In this document: in pieces, positions 1 to 8,375 of the stretch
Position numbering within the stretch: the first letter of the stretch is position 1
Layout of the letters: every line of letters begins with the position of its first letter
Assembly (NCBI GenBank): GCA_019414205.1
Contig: DXML01000020.1
Location: 54,063 to 118,062 of the forward strand
DNA length: 64,000 bases
Reading direction: 5' to 3'
From: Collinsella sp.
Lineage (GTDB): Bacteria; Actinomycetota; Coriobacteriia; Coriobacteriales; Coriobacteriaceae
Position numbers and translations under genes: made by a program
The notes under the pieces: generated by a model
Database searches by the model: none
What the model was told of the DNA's origin: nothing
What the model saw: the letters and a program-made list of their open reading frames with translations, nothing else

Positions 1-806
1 ACACGCTGCTCGCACTCAGCCGCCATATCGTTGATGGCTCCAGTCAGACGCGGCGTGTCGTCCATAAAGGCGGCCTGAACGGTCAGCAGGCTGTCGAGAC
101 CGCTAATGGGCGCTGGGTCGGCAGCGCGCGTGGCAGCGAGGCGCTGCAGGGCGCGACGCTTCTCATTGACGGCGCGGATGGCGGCCTTCAGACGCTCACG
201 CGTAATCGTGACGCCACACTCGTCCTCAATCTTGGCGGCGAGCTTTTTAACCTCGGCCTTCCAGGTCACAAGCGTCGACTCGTCGTGTACGTTGGGAATA
301 TCCATGACGTACATGTTCTTTTGCGTGGCAAAAAACTCGTAGGCCTTCTTCTTGCCATCGCAGGTGTTCTCGCCTACCACCAAGTCGCTCGACTCAATGT
401 AGGGGCAGACCTCACCCAGCTTAAAGCCGGCAAAGCTCTTGATAAGCGGACAAGTGTTGCGCGGCAAGTGCTCCTCGACCTTGTCGGTCGCCCAATCGGC
501 ACCCGAGCACAGACCAACGGGAATGCCGTCGCAGGCGAGCACAATCTCCTCGGGCACGTAGACGCAGAAGCTGCCCACGATCTTGGTGGCCTCGCCGGCC
601 TCCTTCTTGTCGAGCATCTCCTTAATACGGCCGCTGTGGATGTTGGTGGCGACAAAATCCAGGTAGGACGTGGACTTGGGGCGATTGTTCTGCGTCAGGA
701 ACATATCGCCGTACATCTGGCCCACGGTGCCCAGCAGCATGTCGTGGTCGGCAAGATTCATGCCGAGGCTCTCCCACATCGGATGGAAATCAATTTCTTC
801 AGCCAT
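1..806 (-). CDS. Double-cubane-type 2-hydroxyacyl-CoA dehydratase family reductase (3' part off the window)
   Basis: The frame is open from the ATG at 806 to the window edge, giving about 268 residues without a stop. The protein begins MAEEIDFHPMWESLGM and continues with a Cys-rich stretch (FCVYVPEEIVLACDGIPVGLCSG, then NTCPLIKS, EVCPYIE and ENTCDGKKK). These spaced cysteines and the ENTCDGKKK motif are typical of the HgdB/FldC D-component family, and particularly of the stand-alone double-cubane-cluster reductases, which bind Fe-S clusters and carry out ATP-driven low-potential reductions in anaerobes. The substrate cannot be inferred. The partner ATPase (HgdC-like activator) is not visible and would lie beyond the left edge. 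A GGGG-containing ribosome binding site precedes the ATG. Confidence 0.85.
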   Translation of the reverse strand, partial: MAEEIDFHPMWESLGMNLADHDMLLGTVGQMYGDMFLTQNNRPKSTSYLDFVATNIHSGRIKEMLDKKEAGEATKIVGSFCVYVPEEIVLACDGIPVGLCSGADWATDKVEEHLPRNTCPLIKSFAGFKLGEVCPYIESSDLVVGENTCDGKKKAYEFFATQKNMYVMDIPNVHDESTLVTWKAEVKKLAAKIEDECGVTITRERLKAAIRAVNEKRRALQRLAATRAADPAPISGLDSLLTVQAAFMDDTPRLTGAINDMAAECEQR

Positions 807-1186
807 AACGGTTCCCCTCTCGAACCAAAAACGGATAACAGCGGTATCGATGCACGACGGACGGCGATTGCCCGACCGTGCTCAAACCCGGAATTTTAGG
901 GAACCTGCTTTGCGGTCGATTATTTAGTTGTGCGTCGTCTCTCCCGGAGCCGTGAACATACCTGCTCATATGCGGCTCCGAGCCATATATAGGGCACGCG
1001 CGGTAACGCGGCGAATGTATGTCGTCTGCGGCATGTGCGCACCTTCCTTTACAAGTTGAGGTCAACTATACCAACGGTCATCGACCATGCGAACACCGTT
1101 GACATTCGTACGACAGCGTCGTGTGCCGTCGTTTAATAAATAATTATCTTGATTGATAAGAGTTTGTCATTCCTCATTCGGCGAAC
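807..1186. other. Intergenic stretch between the reductase gene and the mod terminator
   Basis: About 380 bases contain no convincing gene. They should hold the promoter of the minus-strand reductase gene, but I could not fix a clear -35/-10 pair. A short GTTGA/TCAAC inverted repeat lies at 1054-1065. The 88-codon minus-strand frame here has no family resemblance and runs into the start of the real gene, so it is not called. Confidence 0.5.
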
Positions 1187-1226
1187 GGCAAAAACAAAGC
1201 CGCCGAGGCTTATATTCCCCGACGGC
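1187..1226 (-). terminator. Intrinsic terminator after modC
   Basis: On the minus strand a 10-bp stem (GCCGTCGGGG with CCTCGGCGGC, two G-U pairs) and an 8-nt loop are followed by a T-rich tract (TTTGTTTTT). It lies 12 bases past the modC stop and ends the molybdate operon. Confidence 0.85.
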
Positions 1227-1237
1227 ATTACCCGGCG

Positions 1238-2308
1238 CTATCGACAAACCAAATGGATCCTGCTGGCATCAAAATGCATGCGCAGCGTCTCGCCTGCTTG
1301 CGGCAGCTCGTCGACAGGCATGCGCACTTTGTTGACCTTCCACTGCAGGCGCGTCGGCGCGTCGGCGCGCGGCACGTCCAGCAGCACCAGGCGCTCAAAA
1401 CGTGAATCGCTCACGCGGGCCACATGCAGGTCGTAGCTGTTGCGACCCCGCTCAGCACGGTTGTCCACATGGAAGTAGCTCGCACGAATACCCAGGTACG
1501 CCACGTTATCGGGAACCTCACGGCCCACGTTGAAGGTCATGCCCCAGTCGAGGGCCTCAACTTCTTCGTCGCCGATCTTGCGCGCGCGGCTCGTATTCTT
1601 GCAGCCCGTCAAGCGCAGCGCGGCCAACGTCTGCGGATGACGGACCACGTCCTCGACGGAGCCGATCTCCTCAACATGCCCGTTGTGCATCACGCAGATG
1701 CGCTCGCACAGACGGCACGCTTCGTCGATGTCGTGGCTCACGTAGAGCACGGTTCGGTTGCATACATCGAACAGATCGAGCATGTTTTGCTCAAGCGCGC
1801 TCTTGAGATACGCGTCGAGCGCGCTCATGGGCTCATCGAACATAAAGATGCCCGGATGCGCCGCCACCATGCGCGCAAGCGCCACGCGTTGCTGCTGACC
1901 GCCCGAGAGGCGCACGGGGTAGCGGTCGACAAAATCGGCCAGACCGAAAATGCCCAGATAACGCTCGGCGAGCTTTTTGCGCGCGGCGGCGTCACCCGCA
2001 TCCTTAACACCGGCGCATACGTTATCGGCCACCGTCATGTTGGGAAACAGCTGATAGTTTTGGAACAGCAGGGCGCATTTTCGCTCCTGGGGCGACAGGT
2101 TGATACCCGCCGCCGAGTCAAAAAAGGTCACGCCGTTGACGACGATCTTGCCCTCGTCGGGTGTCTCCACGCCGGCAATGCAGCGCAACGTACAGCTCTT
2201 GCCGCAACCCGAGGCGCCCAGCAGCGCCACACGCTCCTCGCCGGCATCGAGCTGAATGTCGAGGGTAAAGCCCGGATAGCGCTTTTTGATATCCAGAACG
2301 AGCGACAT
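1238..2308 (-). CDS. modC: Molybdate ABC transporter ATP-binding protein ModC
   Basis: 356 aa ATPase that powers molybdate (or tungstate) import. Visible motifs: Walker A GASGCGKS at residues 31-38, Q-loop FQNYQ near 82, signature LSGGQ at 134-138, Walker B IFMFDEP at 154-160 and the switch histidine in SHD at 191-193. About 140 further residues form a C-terminal regulatory region, as is common in ModC, although I did not recognise a clear molybdate-binding (TOBE) motif. It follows modB by 3 bp, and its Shine-Dalgarno sequence (GGGAGG) lies in the end of modB, so the two are translationally linked. Assignment to molybdate rests on the modA and modB neighbours and on the molybdopterin genes next door. 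Confidence 0.93.
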   Translation of the reverse strand: MSLVLDIKKRYPGFTLDIQLDAGEERVALLGASGCGKSCTLRCIAGVETPDEGKIVVNGVTFFDSAAGINLSPQERKCALLFQNYQLFPNMTVADNVCAGVKDAGDAAARKKLAERYLGIFGLADFVDRYPVRLSGGQQQRVALARMVAAHPGIFMFDEPMSALDAYLKSALEQNMLDLFDVCNRTVLYVSHDIDEACRLCERICVMHNGHVEEIGSVEDVVRHPQTLAALRLTGCKNTSRARKIGDEEVEALDWGMTFNVGREVPDNVAYLGIRASYFHVDNRAERGRNSYDLHVARVSDSRFERLVLLDVPRADAPTRLQWKVNKVRMPVDELPQAGETLRMHFDASRIHLVCR

Positions 2309-2311
2309 GGC

Positions 2312-3754
2312 TTATCGACCTCCCTTTGCGACCGCGCCATCGCGCATAAGCTCGGCCAGCGCCTCGCGATCGATACGCAAGGCATCACCGCCCACCGGGT
2401 CGAGCGAATCGCCCTGTCCGGCGAGATCTTTGGCCTGCTTGCGCTCCGCACGGGAAAGGCCCCGCTCGCGATACTTTTGCGAATGAGCGGTGTACATATT
2501 GATGAACAGAATGACCAGGAAACTGAACACGATTACGACGATGACCCAAAAGAGGGCTACCGACGTGTTGCCGCCCATCCACTCAAAGTAGATGGCTATG
2601 GGAATGGTCTGCGTAATACCGGCGTAGTTGCCCGCAAAGAACAGGGTGCAGCCAAACTCGCCCATCGCGCGAGCGAAGGCGAGCACCGTGCCCGCCGCGA
2701 TTGAGGGCCAGCCGAGCGGCATCATGAGCTTGGCAAAGATGCGACGTTCGGACCACCCCAAGGTTCGCGCGGCGTCGAGCATCTGCGTGTCGAGGCTCTC
2801 GAAGGCTCCGAGCGCCGTGCGGTAGACCAGCGGAAACGACACAACGACAGCCGAAATGACCGCCGCGGGCCAGGTAAAGACGATCGAGATGCCGTGCGCG
2901 ATGAGCCATTGGCCCAGCCCGGTCGAGCGGCCAAACAGCATGAGGAGCAGAAAGCCGCAGACCGTGGGCGGCAGCACCATAGGGATCGTAAAGACCGAAT
3001 CGAGCAGGCCCTTGATGCGACTCGAGGTACCCATAGTCTTCCACGCGGCGAACAGGCCCAGTGCAAAGGCAATCACCAGGGCAAGGCCGCTCGTTTTGAT
3101 AGACACCCAAAACGGGCGATAGTCGATGCCGCCTAAAAAGGAGGCCAGAGAGGTCAAGGGCCCCTGCTCATCCCGCAACACGACAGACGATGCCTCTACC
3201 ATTTGAGCGCTATCAAGCCAACGCGCGCCGCCCTTGGCATCACCCGAGGCCGATGCAATCACCACATAGCGGTCCCCATCCGCACCGCGCTCGTCAAAGC
3301 CATAGGTATAACCGCCGGCATCAAACGTTGTTTCCGCCGTGACATACCAAGGAAGATCAACGTCCCCTAACTGCGCACCTCCCATGGAGTTTGCGCTGTC
3401 GAGCTCGCAGACGAGGGCCTTGAGACCCGATACGCACTCGTTGTCCTGCGGATCCAATCCAAACTTCTCGACCGCCTTGGGCGATATCCACACCACAACG
3501 CGATCGGCAGCAGGCACCACTACAAGGTCCACGTCCTCGTCAACGGGAAACCGGTAGCCCTCAGGCTGGCCCTCCATGGCACGAGCGGTCCCCTTGGCCA
3601 ACCGCTCAAAACCCTCGATCCCATAGGAAAGCCCATGAGCGGTCGCAGCAACCTGGGCCCCGTCCTCAGCGTCCCCAGCAAACGCAAATCCCGGCACCCA
3701 GCAAAGCGCGAAGGTCAAAGCACAGGCGACAAGCATGCGGAATCTATTAAGCAC
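2312..3754 (-). CDS. modB: Molybdate ABC transporter permease ModB with an extra N-terminal extracytoplasmic domain
   Basis: About 480 aa, roughly twice the usual ModB length (220-270 aa). The C-terminal half is a normal permease with five or six membrane helices and the EAA loop (DAARTLGWSERRIFAKLMMP) that docks to ModC. Before it come a signal-peptide-like hydrophobic segment (residues 7-26, ending PGFAFAG) and about 185 mostly soluble, acidic residues that I do not recognise. They should lie outside the membrane. I chose the GTG at 3754 because GGAG sits 6 bases upstream; a TTG 4 codons earlier and an ATG 6 codons later are alternatives. A hydrophilic tail of about 50 residues follows the last helix. 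It sits between modA (68 bp) and modC (3 bp). Confidence 0.88.
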   Translation of the reverse strand: MLNRFRMLVACALTFALCWVPGFAFAGDAEDGAQVAATAHGLSYGIEGFERLAKGTARAMEGQPEGYRFPVDEDVDLVVVPAADRVVVWISPKAVEKFGLDPQDNECVSGLKALVCELDSANSMGGAQLGDVDLPWYVTAETTFDAGGYTYGFDERGADGDRYVVIASASGDAKGGARWLDSAQMVEASSVVLRDEQGPLTSLASFLGGIDYRPFWVSIKTSGLALVIAFALGLFAAWKTMGTSSRIKGLLDSVFTIPMVLPPTVCGFLLLMLFGRSTGLGQWLIAHGISIVFTWPAAVISAVVVSFPLVYRTALGAFESLDTQMLDAARTLGWSERRIFAKLMMPLGWPSIAAGTVLAFARAMGEFGCTLFFAGNYAGITQTIPIAIYFEWMGGNTSVALFWVIVVIVFSFLVILFINMYTAHSQKYRERGLSRAERKQAKDLAGQGDSLDPVGGDALRIDREALAELMRDGAVAKGGR

Positions 3755-3822
3755 AAAAAGCTCCAAGAGAATACAAGGACGGAGTTAAACACAAAACGAT
3801 GGAATTATCGCGCCAAGCCGCA

Positions 3823-4698
3823 CTACGCGGAAAGCTCAAAGCCGTATTTGGCCCAAATCTTCTGGGCCTTCTTGTTGGACAGGCAAAAGTCGATAAACGC
3901 CTTGGCCTCGTCGGCATGTTCGGAGCCATCGGCGACAGCGCCCGGATACACGATGGGCTTATGCGAGTCCTCGGGACACACAAAGGCCTCCTCGATGCCG
4001 TCGTAGCGGTAGATGTCGGAGCTGTAGACAAAGCCAGCCACGCAGTCGCCCGTAGAGACGTAAGACGCAGCCGTGCCGACCTTGTCGGCCAGGGCCACTT
4101 TGTCGGCGATCTCGGGTGCGTACCCGCCGTCGTCACCCTCGGTACCGGTGTAGAGGCCCACAGAAGCCAGCGCCTGGTTGGCGTACTTGCCGGCAGGAAC
4201 GGTCTTGGCGTCGCCGATGGCGATCTTGCCGTCCAGATTCGCGACGTCGGCGATGGCCTCGACCTTGGTGTCGGAGCCCTCGGCGCGAATGATCACGAGG
4301 TCGTTGACGAACATGTCCTCACGAGTGTCGGTGTCGACGAGCTCGGCGGCCTCGGCGTCGTCCATGGTGCCCTTGGAGGCCGTGATGAGCACGTCGACGG
4401 CGGCACCGGCGCGCATCTGCTCAACGAGGTCGCCGGAGGCCTTAAACTGCGAGTCGGCAAACGTGGTACCGGTCTGCTCGGTGTAAAGCTCCTGAACCTC
4501 GGGCAGAGCCTTCTCGAGCGAGTTGGCGGCAAAGACCTGCAGCTCGACGGTTTCCTTCTTGGAAGAGGCCTTGGCGGAGCCGGCATCGGAGCCGGTCGCC
4601 TCAGGCTCCTTGTTGCCGGAGCAGCCGGCAAGCCCAAGGCCGGCAGCGGCGACAGCAGAAAGCGAGACGAATCCGCGGCGAGAAACCATATCGAACAT
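3823..4698 (-). CDS. modA: Molybdate-binding lipoprotein ModA
   Basis: 291 aa periplasmic-type binding protein, membrane-anchored by lipid. The N-terminus MFDMVSRRGFVSLSAVAA carries twin arginines, a hydrophobic core and the lipobox LAGC, so Tat export followed by lipidation is possible. A Ser/Lys/Glu-rich linker follows, then a ModA fold: VELQVFAANSLEKALPEVQELY at the start and the DSQFKASGDLVEQMRAGAAVDVLITASKGTMDDAEA region that shapes the oxyanion pocket. I chose the ATG at 4698 over a TTG two codons earlier because AAAGGG lies 6 bases upstream. It is the first gene of modA-modB-modC. Tungstate specificity cannot be excluded from sequence alone. Confidence 0.92.
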   Translation of the reverse strand: MFDMVSRRGFVSLSAVAAAGLGLAGCSGNKEPEATGSDAGSAKASSKKETVELQVFAANSLEKALPEVQELYTEQTGTTFADSQFKASGDLVEQMRAGAAVDVLITASKGTMDDAEAAELVDTDTREDMFVNDLVIIRAEGSDTKVEAIADVANLDGKIAIGDAKTVPAGKYANQALASVGLYTGTEGDDGGYAPEIADKVALADKVGTAASYVSTGDCVAGFVYSSDIYRYDGIEEAFVCPEDSHKPIVYPGAVADGSEHADEAKAFIDFCLSNKKAQKIWAKYGFELSA

Positions 4699-4758
4699 GT
4701 TCAACCCTTTCGGACCTTGTGCCCGGGTACCCCACCGCGAGCTTTATTCTGTAATTAG

Positions 4759-4790
4759 ATTATACTTTCGTGCGAATAATATCAGTGATA
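4759..4790 (-). promoter_or_regulatory. Candidate modA promoter (-10) with adjacent palindrome
   Basis: On the minus strand a perfect TATAAT lies at 4759-4764, about 60 bases upstream of the modA start. An 11-bp perfect palindrome, TATCA-N-TGATA, lies at 4780-4790 where a -35 box would be. No good -35 match is visible. The palindrome is a plausible operator site, and a second TTATCA half-site occurs about 15-20 bases further upstream. Confidence 0.45.
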
Positions 4791-4854
4791 AAGATTTCTC
4801 GCCTGATAATTTTCTTTTACCAATAACCACGAGACGGCCCGCGCTGTCGATGCA

Positions 4855-4889
4855 TAAAAAGGCGGAGCGACTCGCAAGGTCGCTCCGCC
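4855..4889 (-). terminator. Intrinsic terminator after the mogA-like gene
   Basis: Minus-strand stem GGCGGAGCGAC / GTCGCTCCGCC (11 bp, perfect) with a 7-nt loop, followed by TTTTT. It separates the moeA-mogA unit from modABC. Confidence 0.93.
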
Positions 4890-4902
4890 GCAGGTAGTGC
4901 GC

Positions 4903-5382
4903 TTATTTGGTGTGCCCGCCGCCCGCCGTCATCTGGGCCGCATGCTCCAGCTGGTCGCTCACGGCCTCCCAGCTTTCGCGGGCCGCTTTCGTGGATCCCG
5001 GAAAGTTGATGACAAGCGTATACCCACGCTGCATGCACACGGCGCGCGAGAGCATGGCGCGGCGCGTCTTGGTCATGGAGTACGCACGGATCGCCTCGGC
5101 AATACCCGGCACATCGCGATCGCAGACGGTACGCGTCGCCTCGGGCGTCACATCGCGCATCGAAAGCCCCGTGCCGCCGCAGGTGAGCACGACATTGGCG
5201 TGGCACTCATCGGCGGCTTCCACAATGGCATCACCGATCTCGCTGACGTCGTCGCGCACGACCACATGCGAGGCGACCGTCCAGCCCTGCGCCTCGATAA
5301 GTTCCTCGAGTGCGGCTCCAGCCTCGTCCTGGGCAAGATCGCGCGTATCCGAGCACGTCACGATCGATATCTTCAGCTCCAT
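4903..5382 (-). CDS. MogA/MoaB-family molybdenum cofactor biosynthesis protein
   Basis: 159 aa single-domain protein of the MoaB/Mog family, which adenylylates molybdopterin before metal insertion. Visible: the N-terminal strand LKISIVTCSD, the conserved TCGGTGLSMRDVTPEAT loop that binds molybdopterin and Mg-ATP, and the closing VINFPGSTKAARE segment. The start is the ATG at 5382 behind AGGAGG; a longer in-frame extension upstream lies inside moeA and has no family support. It begins 10 bp after the moeA stop, so the two are one unit encoding the last two steps of cofactor assembly (adenylylation, then Mo insertion). MogA and MoaB cannot be separated confidently here. Confidence 0.9.
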   Translation of the reverse strand: MELKISIVTCSDTRDLAQDEAGAALEELIEAQGWTVASHVVVRDDVSEIGDAIVEAADECHANVVLTCGGTGLSMRDVTPEATRTVCDRDVPGIAEAIRAYSMTKTRRAMLSRAVCMQRGYTLVINFPGSTKAARESWEAVSDQLEHAAQMTAGGGHTK

Positions 5383-5392
5383 AGTCTTCCTC

Positions 5393-6655
5393 CTATAGCA
5401 CCGTTCCCTCGGGCAGGTCGACGCGAACAACGTCCACGACATCTCCCGCCTTGAGGTCGCACGGTCCTTCGTCAACACGCAACAGGCAGTTCGCACGTTG
5501 CATAGTTCCAAGCAGCGCCGAATTCTGCGTCTTGGCCTCGGTCACCAACAGCTCACCGGTCTCGGAGTCGCGCAAAACCGTGGCGCGATCGAAGAAGCGG
5601 CGATGCTGTCGCTTTTTCACGCCGTGCGTGAGCGTCGCCTGCTGCACGGGACGCGCCCCCTCGGCAAAACCGCGCATCTTGCGAATCGCCGGGCGCGCGA
5701 GCATCTCAAAGCCCACATACGCCGCCGCGGGATTGCCCGAAAGCCCCAGATACGGCTTGCCGCCGAGCAAGCCAAACGTGATGGCCTTGCCCGGACGCAT
5801 CGAGATGCGATCGAACAGCACCTCGCCCTCGCGCTTGACCAGCGCCGTCACGTAGTCGTAATCGCCCGCAGAGGCGCCGCCGCTCGTAATGACAAAATCG
5901 CACTCCAGCACGGCGCGATGCACCAGCTCGGCAATCGCCTGCTCATCATCGGGAGCGATGCCATAGAACACCGGCTCGGCGCCGGCATCGAGCGCTTCGG
6001 CCATCAACGCCGACGAGTTGGAGTCGCGAATCTGCCCGCGTGCCGGCAGCTCGCTCGGCGCGACCAGCTCCGTGCCCAGCGAGATAATGCCCACACGCGG
6101 CGCGGCATGCACCTTCACGCTCGCATACCCGGCGCTCGCCAGCAGACCCGCGCCGGCCGGGGCCACAACCTCGCCGGCGTGCATCACAACATCGCCGACA
6201 TGGGCCTCCTCGGCGGCAGAGCGAACGTTCTCCCCTACCTTGGCAGGCGCCGAAAACCTCACACGCGAACCCTCGTTGCCGTCACCGACGAGCACCTCGA
6301 CGATCTCATACTTCACCACGGCATCGGCACCTTCGGGTACCGGCGCGCCCGTCATGATGCGGACCGTCTCGCCCACGCCGATTGTGCCCTCAAACACATG
6401 GCCCGCAGCCTCGTGTCCGATAACGTCGAGCGTCACCGGCGCCTCGCCAGATGCCTGCGCCAAGTCCGCCGAGCGCACGGCATATCCGTCCATAGCGCTG
6501 TTGGCAAACGGCGAGATGTCGATATCGGCCACCGCATCCTCTGCCAAGGGAAGACCGGCGGCCTGCCACACGGGAATCTCGACGACTTCGGTGCGATTCA
6601 CGTGCGACAAGACGATCGCCTGCGCGTCCTCCAACGGAATGAGTTTCTCAGCCAT
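5393..6655 (-). CDS. moeA: Molybdopterin molybdotransferase MoeA
   Basis: 420 aa, the normal MoeA length. It inserts molybdate into adenylylated molybdopterin. Landmarks: N-terminal IPLEDAQAIVL and FANSAMDGYAVRSADL (linker domain with the conserved SAMDGYA), MTGAPVPEGADAVVKYE, TSGGASAGDYDYV and RPGKAITFGLLGGKPYLGLSGNPAAAYVGFE, which form the molybdopterin and metal site, and a C-terminal beta domain. I chose the ATG at 6655 because AGAGG precedes it; an ATG five codons upstream has no ribosome site. First gene of moeA-mogA, just upstream of modABC on the same strand. No other cofactor genes (moaA, moaC, moaE) are in the window. Confidence 0.95.
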   Translation of the reverse strand: MAEKLIPLEDAQAIVLSHVNRTEVVEIPVWQAAGLPLAEDAVADIDISPFANSAMDGYAVRSADLAQASGEAPVTLDVIGHEAAGHVFEGTIGVGETVRIMTGAPVPEGADAVVKYEIVEVLVGDGNEGSRVRFSAPAKVGENVRSAAEEAHVGDVVMHAGEVVAPAGAGLLASAGYASVKVHAAPRVGIISLGTELVAPSELPARGQIRDSNSSALMAEALDAGAEPVFYGIAPDDEQAIAELVHRAVLECDFVITSGGASAGDYDYVTALVKREGEVLFDRISMRPGKAITFGLLGGKPYLGLSGNPAAAYVGFEMLARPAIRKMRGFAEGARPVQQATLTHGVKKRQHRRFFDRATVLRDSETGELLVTEAKTQNSALLGTMQRANCLLRVDEGPCDLKAGDVVDVVRVDLPEGTVL

Positions 6656-6831
6656 ATACACCTCTAGCATGCTGCGGCGCGCAACAAAAGCGCCGATTCT
6701 TTATGTTTCTCTCAGTATAATCCCTCGACGCGCGACCGCGACTTGGCCTGTACCCGCAAATACATCTGTCGGCCGCAAGCCGCGAAACAAAACCAAAACC
6801 AACCCACCGGCTCGTCGCGTTTACTGCGTTT

Positions 6832-6837
6832 TATAAT
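6832..6837 (+). promoter_or_regulatory. Candidate -10 box for the ClC gene
   Basis: A perfect TATAAT ends 29 bases before the start codon. The -35 region (about 6809-6814) does not match consensus. No fluoride riboswitch signature is visible between 6660 and 6866. Confidence 0.4.
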
Positions 6838-6866
6838 GCTCGTGTTGCAACCCAAAAGAGGAACGT

Positions 6867-8288
6867 ATGGCTTTTACCGATAAACCCGAAAGCGCAAACG
6901 AGGCGCAGGATCATTCCCAGCCGCTCGACGGCGGCGGCTTCTTCTCCCTTAGCGACGTCATCATGGCCGGCAGGCATCAGCTCACCCGCTCCGAGCATCT
7001 CTTGGCTGCCGACACGCGTCGCAACGCCCGTAACCTACTCGCGAGCGCCAAGTTGCTCGCACTCGTCGTCATCGTCTCGCTCGCCATGGGCGTTGCCGCT
7101 TGGGCGTTTTTGGCCTCGCTGAATATCGCGACCGACTATCGCGAGCGCCATGCGTGGGTCTACGCCTTGCTTCCCGTTGTGGGCGTTGCCACCGCTTGGG
7201 TGTACAAAAACCACGGCCTTGCCGCCAAACGCGGAAACAACCTAGTCATCGACTCCGCTCTGGGCACACGCCTCATCCATATGCGCATGGCCGTCCTCAC
7301 CTTCGTCTGTTCCACGCTCACGCACCTAACGGGCGGGTCGGCCGGTCGCGAGGGAGCTGCGGTGCAGATTGGTGGCACCATCGCCAGCAACATCTCGAGC
7401 CTCGCCCACCTCAAAAAGCATGACCACCACGACCTCATGCTCGCCGGCATCTCGTCGGCCTTTGGCGCCGTATTCGGTTCACCCCTTGCTGGAGCTTTCT
7501 TTGGCATGGAGATGTGCTTTATCGGCAAGATCGACTACACCGCGGGCATCTACTGCCTGGTCGCCTCGTTTTCCGGCTACTTTACGTCGCTTGCCTTGGG
7601 AACCGAGTACGAGGCGAATGTCATCGCCAGCGTTCCCAACATGACACCACGGACGATTGTCATCGTAGTCATCAGCGCCATCATCTTTGGTCTCACCGCA
7701 CGTCTCTTTGCCTGGTCGGTTCGTACCGTCAAGAGCCTGTACGGCCGCTTTATCACCAATTACCTCGTTCGCGCACTCATAGGCGCACTCGTGGTTTTGG
7801 CCGCCTACGCCCTCCTCGACGCCTGGGACTACGCCGGCCTTTCCACGTGGCTTTCCGGCGCCGGGTTTGCAGGCAACACCACCCTGGCGGACGCAGCTAT
7901 CAAGTTGGTCGTCACAGCGCTTACCCTGGGCGCCGGCTTCCAAGGCGGCGAGGTCACGCCTCTGTTTGGCATCGGTGCGGCGCTCGGCGGCTGGATCGGC
8001 TGCCTCGTCGGAATCGACCCCAGCTTTCTAGCGGCGCTGGGCATGCTCGGCGTGTTCTGCGCCGGCCTTAACGTGCCCATCACCACCTGCATGATGGCCA
8101 TCGACCTGTTCCACGGCACGGCCGCCGGCTTCTTCGTGATCGTGGCGTTTATCAGCTATCTCGCCGGCGGACACCGCGGCGTATATCCCGCACAGCGCAT
8201 TGTCTCGCCTAAACGCCGTTCGCTTATTGTGGACGAGGGCGGCACGGTGGCAGAGGCTATCGAGCGCCACAACGACCTGATAGAGTAG
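6867..8288 (+). CDS. ClC-family chloride channel or anion/proton antiporter
   Basis: 473 aa multi-pass membrane protein. The ClC signature GGSAGREGAAVQIGG is present, with the gating glutamate of GREG, followed by the GISSAFGAVFGSPLAGAFFGMEM segment and, near the C-terminus, GLNVPITTCMMAIDLF. The first about 55 residues and the last about 30 are cytoplasmic, and no CBS domains are present. The bacterial role is usually chloride/proton exchange in acid response or anion efflux. GREGA and the lack of a fluoride riboswitch give no support for a fluoride exporter. The start ATG at 6867 follows AAGAGGAACGT. It is divergent from moeA and followed by a lipid kinase gene 87 bp downstream. Confidence 0.92.
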   Translation: MAFTDKPESANEAQDHSQPLDGGGFFSLSDVIMAGRHQLTRSEHLLAADTRRNARNLLASAKLLALVVIVSLAMGVAAWAFLASLNIATDYRERHAWVYALLPVVGVATAWVYKNHGLAAKRGNNLVIDSALGTRLIHMRMAVLTFVCSTLTHLTGGSAGREGAAVQIGGTIASNISSLAHLKKHDHHDLMLAGISSAFGAVFGSPLAGAFFGMEMCFIGKIDYTAGIYCLVASFSGYFTSLALGTEYEANVIASVPNMTPRTIVIVVISAIIFGLTARLFAWSVRTVKSLYGRFITNYLVRALIGALVVLAAYALLDAWDYAGLSTWLSGAGFAGNTTLADAAIKLVVTALTLGAGFQGGEVTPLFGIGAALGGWIGCLVGIDPSFLAALGMLGVFCAGLNVPITTCMMAIDLFHGTAAGFFVIVAFISYLAGGHRGVYPAQRIVSPKRRSLIVDEGGTVAEAIERHNDLIE

Positions 8289-8375
8289 ACGTTAGTATTC
8301 GCCGTGCAGCCACAATCGGGAGCAATTCGACCCGAGCGCGACCGCACCGTCACGTCATACGCCGGGAGTCGCCCC

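Noticed and set aside
285..899. A 204-codon plus-strand frame at the left edge
   Set aside because: It is opposite the double-cubane reductase gene, which has clear conserved cysteine motifs on the minus strand.
6671..6866. Fluoride riboswitch ahead of the ClC gene
   Set aside because: No matching consensus was found in the upstream region, so a fluoride exporter is not supported.
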